A stretch of 33,307 bases of DNA from an uncultured Gammaproteobacteria bacterium. GTDB lineage: Bacteria; Pseudomonadota; Gammaproteobacteria; Pseudomonadales; Litorivicinaceae. Positions 28,178 through 33,307 of the stretch are shown here, one piece after another (position 1 is the first letter of the stretch; the number at the start of each line of letters is the position of its first letter). The translations under genes were made by a program, and so were the position numbers. The stretch spans positions 1-33,307 of the forward strand of contig CAJWIY010000020.1 of the NCBI GenBank assembly GCA_913042205.1. Direction: 5' to 3'. The notes below the pieces were generated by a model, which saw nothing but the letters and a program-made list of their open reading frames with translations, did not search any database and was not told the origin of the DNA.

Positions 28178-29470
28178 ATGCGCATCTTGAATATAGCGTT
28201 GGGTCTTGTCTTGGTAGGGAATGCCATGGCCGAGCCAAGAGGATTATCCGATATCTATCAGTTGGCTGTTGCAAACGACCCGTCATTACGCGCTCAAATC
28301 GCGGTGCGTGGTGCGTCAGAGGCCCTAGGAAACCAAATCCGAGGCGCACAAGGTTTGAGTGCGAGCGCAAGTGTGTCAGTAAAAGGAACGCAGAACCTCA
28401 AAAGTGACGATGATTACGGAACGGGCACATTGTCACTGACGCTCAGCGTCCCGCTTTACGATCGGGGATTGAGTGCGTCGATAGATAGCCAGGATGCAGC
28501 GGTCCGGCAGGCGGATGCAACCCTCGCCGCCTATCGTCAGTCGCACATTGTGTCGGTTACTAGAGCTTACTTCGCGGTGCTCTCATCTGAACAAGATTTG
28601 CTGGCATCTATGGCTGAAGTCGAAGCGTTCGAGCGTCAGTTGGAACAGGCCTCCGAACGCTTAATAGTCGGTATTGGGACACGAGTGGACGTAGATCAGG
28701 CGCGGGCACGACTTGATTTATCACAGGTAGGGCTCATTGGTGCGAAGGTTGCTTTGGATACTTCCCGATTAGACCTCGAGAAATTGGTCAATGAGCCAAT
28801 CCTCAGTCTCTCGGATCTGGGGGATGATTTTAAAGCTGATGTGCACAGACCACGGGATGGTAATTGGGAGATGCTGGTAGATAGTCATCCTGATGTTATT
28901 GCTGAAAGAGAGGCCTATCAGAGTGCTCTCGCTGATCTTGACGAGGCACTTGCTGAGACAACCCCAACACTCGCATTATCTTCAATCTTTTCTATGTCGG
29001 ATACCTCGGGCAGCAACACTGCGGCAACGAATACGAGTGCCCGAAGTAACGCAATTAGTTTGACATTATCCGCTCCGATCTACACTAACGGTGTCGCCTC
29101 TGCAAAAGGTGATGTTGCAAAGGCCGGTGTCATTAAAGCAGAGGCTGACCTGCTAAGAGTGCGTCGTGAAGTATTGGCAAATATGCAGGAAACCTATCGG
29201 AACCTGGAAGCCAGTGCACGAACTGTGGAGGCTCGACAGCTAGCGATTGTTTCAGCGGCGAGTCGTGTGGAAGCTACCGAAGCGGCATATGCAGTTGGTT
29301 CAGGTGATATCGTTGAGCTGCTTAATGCGAAGAAAGATCTGTTCGCTGCCGAACGGGATTTCGCAAAGGCACGCCATACCCACGTGGTTCGTCAGTTGCA
29401 GTTTGATCGGGCGGTTGGTGACTTATCTGAGTCTGCAATCGCTCGGATTGATCAGTCTCTGACTCAATGA
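28178..29470 (+). CDS. tolC: TolC-family outer-membrane channel protein
   Basis: A 430-residue outer-membrane efflux protein. From the ATG at 28178 (GAGGT eight bases upstream, overlapping the hemE stop) it has a signal peptide MRILNIALGLVLVGNAMA with cleavage before EPRG. Two repeats of long alpha-helical coiled coils alternate with beta segments, as in TolC: YQLAVANDPSLRAQ, RLIVGIGTRVDVDQARARLDL, and in the second half AEAAYAVGSGDIVELLNAKKDLFAAERDF. It would trimerise to span the periplasm and outer membrane for drug efflux or type I secretion. E. coli TolC is 493 residues; this one lacks a long C-terminal extension. No membrane-fusion or pump gene is adjacent. The symbol denotes the family rather than proven orthology. 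It ends with a seven-base overlap with the convergent dnaE2. Confidence 0.88.
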   Translation: MRILNIALGLVLVGNAMAEPRGLSDIYQLAVANDPSLRAQIAVRGASEALGNQIRGAQGLSASASVSVKGTQNLKSDDDYGTGTLSLTLSVPLYDRGLSASIDSQDAAVRQADATLAAYRQSHIVSVTRAYFAVLSSEQDLLASMAEVEAFERQLEQASERLIVGIGTRVDVDQARARLDLSQVGLIGAKVALDTSRLDLEKLVNEPILSLSDLGDDFKADVHRPRDGNWEMLVDSHPDVIAEREAYQSALADLDEALAETTPTLALSSIFSMSDTSGSNTAATNTSARSNAISLTLSAPIYTNGVASAKGDVAKAGVIKAEADLLRVRREVLANMQETYRNLEASARTVEARQLAIVSAASRVEATEAAYAVGSGDIVELLNAKKDLFAAERDFAKARHTHVVRQLQFDRAVGDLSESAIARIDQSLTQ

Positions 29471-32400
29471 AAATCACGTGAGTCTGGAGTTAGTTCGCCA
29501 AGCCATTGGCTAACGTCCTTCAGTGTGTCGGCGATGATGTGTATTACTCCATGTGATTCTTGCACTTTTCCGCGTACCTTGAGTAGGCGGCTTGCCAGTA
29601 TTTGATGGCGAAATTTATCGACCAGCGCTGGCCAGATCACACAGTTGATTTGACCATCTTCATCTTCAAGGGTGATGAATACCGTGCCAGATGCCGATCC
29701 GGGCCGCTGACGTGTCGCCACAATTCCAACGACCCATACACGAAGATCTTGATTTCTTGGTAGGCGTTTGAGTTCTGACGACCGTCGACACTTGTAGAAC
29801 TCTGATTTCTGTCGAAGAAGGCTCATGGGATGTGCTTCGAGTGATAAACCTGTGGCTTGATAATCCGCTACTAAGGTTTCCCCAAGTGCTGGAACTCTGG
29901 GCTTGAAATCTTGCTCCGACGTTATGACCTGCTGAAATAGTGGGAGTTGTGATTCTTGATTACCGAGCTGCCAGAAACTGTCAAAACGGTTGTCTGTGAG
30001 CGCTCGAAATGCGTGAGCACTCGCTAAAGTTTCAAGATCTGGCGTTGAGAGACCTGTTCGAATTCGAAAATCGTTCAGGCTCTGAAACGGACGATTTCGA
30101 GCTAGGATCAGTTTTTTAGCTGCCTCAATTTTGAAACCCTTGATGAGGTGAAGTCCCAGTCGAATACACGGGAATCCCTCCGCATCTTCGAGGGTCGAGA
30201 GCCATTCCGAAGTATTTACATTGATCGGACGAATTTCGATACTATGGCGGTGTGCGTCCTGAAGCAGTTGTGATGGTGTATAGAAACCCATCGGCTGTGC
30301 GTTTAAAAGACCGCAATAGAACGCAGCAGGCATATGGCACTTGATCCAGGCTGAGAGATATACCAGTAGAGCGAAGCTTGCTGCATGTGATTCAGGGAAT
30401 CCATATTTTCCAAATCCCTCGATTTGACGACATAGGCGCTCTGTAAATTCGAGCGAATAACCTCGAGAACGCATTCCGTTAACAATTTTCTCGTGAAAGT
30501 GCGACAGACCGCGCCCTGTTTTCCAGGTTGCCATCGCTCGCCTCAATGCGTCTGCTTCACCTGCAGAGAAGCCAGCAGCCACCATCACTAGTTGAATGAC
30601 CTGCTCCTGAAAAATAGGAACACCGAGAGTTCGATCCAGCACCTGACTGATTTCTTTTGGCTGTTTTTCCTTTAGCTCAGTACCATCCCGGCGTCTGAGA
30701 TATGGATGCACCATATCTCCTTGAATCGGACCTGGCCGGACGATAGCAACTTCTACAACAAGGTCGTAATAAGTGCGGGGCTTCAATCTTGGGAGCATTG
30801 CGAGTTGTGCCCTAGATTCAACCTGAAAGACTCCAATTGCATCACCTTCACAAAGCATGTCATAAACCTCACTATCTTCAGGAGGAATGTCAGCGATTGA
30901 GAGCGGCGGATCATGATATATCCCTTGTGGCGGTCGATACGATTGTTGATAGTGCTTTGCGAGCTCGAGGCTGCCTCGGATCGCAGACAACATTCCTAGA
31001 GCGAGAATATCAACTTTTAAAAGACCAAGAGCGTCAATATCATCCTTATCCCACTGCAGGCACGTTCGATCTTGCATAGCTGTATTTTCAACAGGGCATA
31101 ATTCAGATAATGGGCCTCTAGAAATAACAAAGCCCCCGACATGTTGAGTTAAATGTCTTGGGAATCCTAAAATTTCTGTAACCAATTCGCTTAATAATTG
31201 AACTTGAGGCCCCTGTGGATCAACCCCAAGCTCGGTAAACCGATCAAGCATGACTTCCTTTTTATCCCACCACGCAAGACTTCCAGAGAGCGCTTCAATT
31301 AAATCCGGCGCTAGATTAAGTGCTTTGCCCACGTCTCGGATTGCTGAGCGTTTTTTATATGTAATGACTGCAGCAGCTAGTGCGGCGCGCTCTTTTGAGT
31401 ATTTTTTGTAAATATATTGAATGACTTCGTCACGTCGGTGGTGCTCAAAATCAACATCGATGTCTGGTGGTTCGTTGCGTTCCTTTGATAAAAAGCGCTC
31501 GAATAAAACAGATACCCGACTGGGATCAACCTCGGTAATAAACAGGCAGTAACAGACCACTGAATTTGCAGCAGATCCCCGTCCCTGACATAAAATTCCT
31601 TGAGATCGTGCATAGGCCACAATATCGTGTACTGTCAGAAAATAGCAGGCGTAATCCATTTCCTGAATCAGCGACAGCTCTTTCTCTATGAGTTGTTTAA
31701 TTTCAGCTGGTACGCCTTGTGGCCAGCGTTGTTGTGATCCATCTGTTACAAGACTCTCTAAAAACTTATGCTCATTTGGATATTGCGGTGGACAAATTTC
31801 TTGAGGATATTCATAACGCAAGTCGCTCAGCGAAAAATTGAAACGATCCAGAATGTTGAGTGATTCGTGTAACCAGGGTTTTGGGTAGCGTTGCGAGAGG
31901 CTTTGACAGTTCATGAGTGTACGCTCGCTGGATCGTTCTAATTGGTCTGCGACTTCAACAATTGGTGCGCCAAGCCGAATTGCCGTCATCGTATGCTGGA
32001 GTTTCAGGCGTTGCCTGATATGCATCAGTGGTCGTTGTGTGGCGACTACCGGAAGGTTCCATTCAAACGCGGTTAGATCAATGCGCTCTGCCAAATTAGC
32101 TTGTTGTCCGAATTCTGGTAGATGCGCCCCAATCCACAGACGGCCTCTGAAAGCATAAGACAGGCTTTCAAGTTGCGTTGTCCAGTCCAGTGTCTGGGGG
32201 TTTGGGTGCCATAGGCATAGGACATGTTCAGTTTGTCCAATAAAATCTCGACGTGTTAGCTGATATCTTCCTTTTACAGACCGTCTTCGCGCCAGCGAGA
32301 TCAGTTGCCCGAGTTCGCCCCAACCGAGTCGATTTGGAGCAAGCAGTGTTACTTCAATATGATTATCTAATTGAAGTCGAGATCCGTGGACGAGTGGAAT

Positions 32401-32571
32401 ATTTATTGAGTTAGCAGCAAGATGCGCGCGAACGGCCCCAGATACTGATGCTTCGTCAGTGAGACCGATACCAGTGTAACCAAGCGCATGGGCGCGCATC
32501 ACATATTCTTCTGGATGCGATGCACCTGTCAGGAAGGTAAAGTTAGAAGTACAACAAAGCTCTGCAAACAT
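29464..32571 (-). CDS. dnaE2: Error-prone DNA polymerase DnaE2
   Basis: A 1035-residue C-family polymerase that copies damaged DNA. It is DnaE2 and not the replicative DnaE1 by length and N-terminus (FAELCCTSNFTFLTGASHPEEYV; the family has ELHCxSNFSFLRGASHP). Visible: PHP domain 1-240, GQGRGSAANS (328-337), catalytic aspartates in PDIDVDF (369-375), AIVRPGPIQGDMVHPYLRRR, the FPESHAASFALLVYLSAWIKCH helix-hairpin region, and a C-terminal OB fold (LRVWVVGIVATRQRPGSASG). The ATG at 32571 is preferred because the family N-terminus begins there; a GTG at 32601 would add ten residues across the SOS box. The PHP motif His after AEL is Cys. The usual partners imuA and imuB are not adjacent in the window. 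Confidence 0.95.
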   Translation of the reverse strand: MFAELCCTSNFTFLTGASHPEEYVMRAHALGYTGIGLTDEASVSGAVRAHLAANSINIPLVHGSRLQLDNHIEVTLLAPNRLGWGELGQLISLARRRSVKGRYQLTRRDFIGQTEHVLCLWHPNPQTLDWTTQLESLSYAFRGRLWIGAHLPEFGQQANLAERIDLTAFEWNLPVVATQRPLMHIRQRLKLQHTMTAIRLGAPIVEVADQLERSSERTLMNCQSLSQRYPKPWLHESLNILDRFNFSLSDLRYEYPQEICPPQYPNEHKFLESLVTDGSQQRWPQGVPAEIKQLIEKELSLIQEMDYACYFLTVHDIVAYARSQGILCQGRGSAANSVVCYCLFITEVDPSRVSVLFERFLSKERNEPPDIDVDFEHHRRDEVIQYIYKKYSKERAALAAAVITYKKRSAIRDVGKALNLAPDLIEALSGSLAWWDKKEVMLDRFTELGVDPQGPQVQLLSELVTEILGFPRHLTQHVGGFVISRGPLSELCPVENTAMQDRTCLQWDKDDIDALGLLKVDILALGMLSAIRGSLELAKHYQQSYRPPQGIYHDPPLSIADIPPEDSEVYDMLCEGDAIGVFQVESRAQLAMLPRLKPRTYYDLVVEVAIVRPGPIQGDMVHPYLRRRDGTELKEKQPKEISQVLDRTLGVPIFQEQVIQLVMVAAGFSAGEADALRRAMATWKTGRGLSHFHEKIVNGMRSRGYSLEFTERLCRQIEGFGKYGFPESHAASFALLVYLSAWIKCHMPAAFYCGLLNAQPMGFYTPSQLLQDAHRHSIEIRPINVNTSEWLSTLEDAEGFPCIRLGLHLIKGFKIEAAKKLILARNRPFQSLNDFRIRTGLSTPDLETLASAHAFRALTDNRFDSFWQLGNQESQLPLFQQVITSEQDFKPRVPALGETLVADYQATGLSLEAHPMSLLRQKSEFYKCRRSSELKRLPRNQDLRVWVVGIVATRQRPGSASGTVFITLEDEDGQINCVIWPALVDKFRHQILASRLLKVRGKVQESHGVIHIIADTLKDVSQWLGELTPDSRDFH

Positions 32572-32590
32572 ACTGTAATTATATACAGTA
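32571..32590 (-). promoter_or_regulatory. LexA-binding SOS box at the dnaE2 start
   Basis: TACTGTAATTATATACAGTA (as on the + strand) agrees with the E. coli SOS consensus in 18 of 20 positions, with perfect CTG-N10-CAG ends. On the minus strand its last base is the A of the dnaE2 ATG, so bound LexA would cover the promoter and start site. The site is visible directly; LexA control of dnaE2 is well established in other bacteria. Confidence 0.88.
32578..32583 (-). promoter_or_regulatory. Consensus -10 box of dnaE2 inside the SOS box
   Basis: Read on the minus strand, 32583 to 32578 is TATAAT. Seven bases downstream is the A of the ATG at 32571, the expected position of transcription start, so the mRNA may be leaderless. 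The -35 candidates about 17-18 bases upstream (TTTCAG/TTCAGG) are poor. No Shine-Dalgarno sequence precedes the ATG, because that space is the SOS box. Confidence 0.5.
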
Positions 32591-32623
32591 TTCTTCAGCA
32601 CCTGAAAGTGGGATTTTTTGTAA

Positions 32624-32860
32624 CTATTTCTCTAAGTTTGCAAGTCGAGTTTCAAGTTCCGCGAGTTTTGCCTCGGCTTTTGAAAGCTTCTCTGTCTGTT
32701 TTTCATAGTCCTCTCGGGTGACGACGTTCAAATCCTTGAGCCCTTGCGCGATTAAGTCTTCAACCTGTCGTTTAAACTGCGCTTGCATTTTACGAGCAGG
32801 CTCAGGAAGCGCCTCAGAAATTTTTGTGGCGATGTCATTAAATGCGTCTCGATTTAGCAT
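32624..32860 (-). CDS. ubiK: UbiK, accessory factor of ubiquinone synthesis (BMFP/YqiC family)
   Basis: A 78-residue protein. The N-terminal half is an amphipathic membrane-contacting helix (AFNDIATKISEALPEPARKMQAQ), and the C-terminal half a coiled coil (KQTEKLSKAEAKLAELETRLANLE) that trimerises. In E. coli, UbiK binds UbiJ and helps aerobic ubiquinone synthesis; ubiJ is also in this window. The ATG at 32860 has AAAGGAACC upstream. It is divergent from glnK, as yqiC is close to glnK-amtB in Pseudomonas, and lies about 50 bases upstream of dnaE2 on the same strand, so some read-through into dnaE2 is possible. Confidence 0.92.
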   Translation of the reverse strand: MLNRDAFNDIATKISEALPEPARKMQAQFKRQVEDLIAQGLKDLNVVTREDYEKQTEKLSKAEAKLAELETRLANLEK

Positions 32861-32928
32861 GGTCTGGTTCCTTTAGTTTGATGAACTAATGATGCGACTG
32901 ATTAGAAAAAATTTCATCTCAAACAGTT

Positions 32929-32945
32929 CGCACTATTTTAGTGCT
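32929..32945 (+). promoter_or_regulatory. NtrC-like enhancer site 1 upstream of glnK
   Basis: CGCACTATTTTAGTGCT is a 17-base near-palindrome with the spacing of NtrC sites such as TGCACTAAAATGGTGCA at E. coli glnA. The GCAC and GTGC half-sites are intact. Its centre lies about 130 bases upstream of the predicted glnK transcription start. Confidence 0.6.
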
Positions 32946-32970
32946 GTGAAAGTCGTTACAGTGCACTGTG

Positions 32971-32987
32971 TGCCCAATTTCGGTGCC
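32971..32987 (+). promoter_or_regulatory. NtrC-like enhancer site 2 upstream of glnK
   Basis: TGCCCAATTTCGGTGCC has an intact right half-site (GGTGC) and a left half with one change (TGCCC for TGCAC). Its centre is 42 bases, four helical turns, from that of the first site, so both would lie on the same face of the DNA, and about 88 bases upstream of the predicted start. Confidence 0.55.
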
Positions 32988-33039
32988 TTTTAGACGGTAA
33001 AAACCCGCTAGAGCCCGCAGTCTCCTGCGAAGTGATTGG

Positions 33040-33056
33040 TTGGCACGGTGTCTGCA
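33040..33056 (+). promoter_or_regulatory. Sigma-54 promoter of glnK
   Basis: TTGGCACGGTGTCTGCA fits the -24/-12 consensus YTGGCACG-N4-TTGCW with one change (CTGC for TTGC), and keeps the diagnostic GG-N10-GC. Transcription should start near 33067, giving a leader of about 48 bases before the glnK ATG. Confidence 0.8.
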
Positions 33057-33111
33057 ATGTAACCGCACGAGAGGTGTTTCCTCCCGTTGGGGTCTTGTTA
33101 GTAAGGAGTAA

Positions 33112-33307
<196 letters not shown>

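Noticed and set aside
32886-32905. Inverted repeat CTAAT-N10-ATTAG before ubiK as an operator
   Set aside because: Arms of five AT-rich bases are expected by chance in such a spacer, and no known regulator motif fits.

Overview
The window is an ordinary, gene-dense stretch of a gammaproteobacterial chromosome, with intermediate base composition by eye. Evidence for the group: UbiB/UbiJ/UbiE/UbiK of the proteobacterial ubiquinone pathway, separate hisI and hisE, and a gene order that, from memory and without an alignment, closely follows the Pseudomonas aeruginosa block rpmE-priA-argS-(SPOR)-hslVU-ubiE-ubiJ-ubiB-hisIE-tatABC next to mrcA-aroKB-(damX)-gltBD-hemE. Very short spacers and overlapping gene ends suggest a compact genome, perhaps a free-living marine relative of Pseudomonadales/Oceanospirillales. 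That lineage guess is inference. I saw no tRNA, rRNA, insertion sequence, prophage, CRISPR array or defence island.

Layout. 1-1765 (+): 3' end of typA, then a proline iminopeptidase gene whose ribosome site lies in a strong hairpin. 1766-13477 (-): one nearly gap-free run that reads, in transcription order, priA, argS, an ftsN-like SPOR gene, hslV, hslU, ubiE, ubiJ, ubiB, hisI, hisE, hinT, tatA, tatB, tatC. 13591-14536 (+): rpmE and a secreted staphylococcal-nuclease-type protein. 14533-16944 (-): mrcA (PBP1a). 17225-29470 (+): aroK, aroB, a DamX-like ATPase without a SPOR domain, gltB, gltD, metY, hemE and a TolC-type outer-membrane protein. 29464-32860 (-): dnaE2 behind a near-consensus SOS box, and ubiK. 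33115-end (+): start of glnK behind a sigma-54 promoter with two NtrC-like sites.

The genes group into coherent jobs: ubiquinone synthesis (ubiE, ubiJ, ubiB, ubiK), the last steps of histidine synthesis examined here (hisI, hisE), twin-arginine export (tatABC), heat-shock proteolysis (hslVU), replication restart and damage-tolerant synthesis (priA, dnaE2), wall growth and division (mrcA, ftsN-like, damX-like), shikimate pathway (aroKB) and nitrogen assimilation (gltBD, glnK).

I did not find a convincing undescribed system. The points most worth a second look are: an SOS box fused with the -10 element and start codon of dnaE2; a PriA that appears to lack its winged-helix domain; the absence of pilMNOPQ from between mrcA and aroK; a DamX-like ATPase that ends just after its membrane segment; a hairpin that would hide the pip start site; and a terminator/promoter overlap before gltB.
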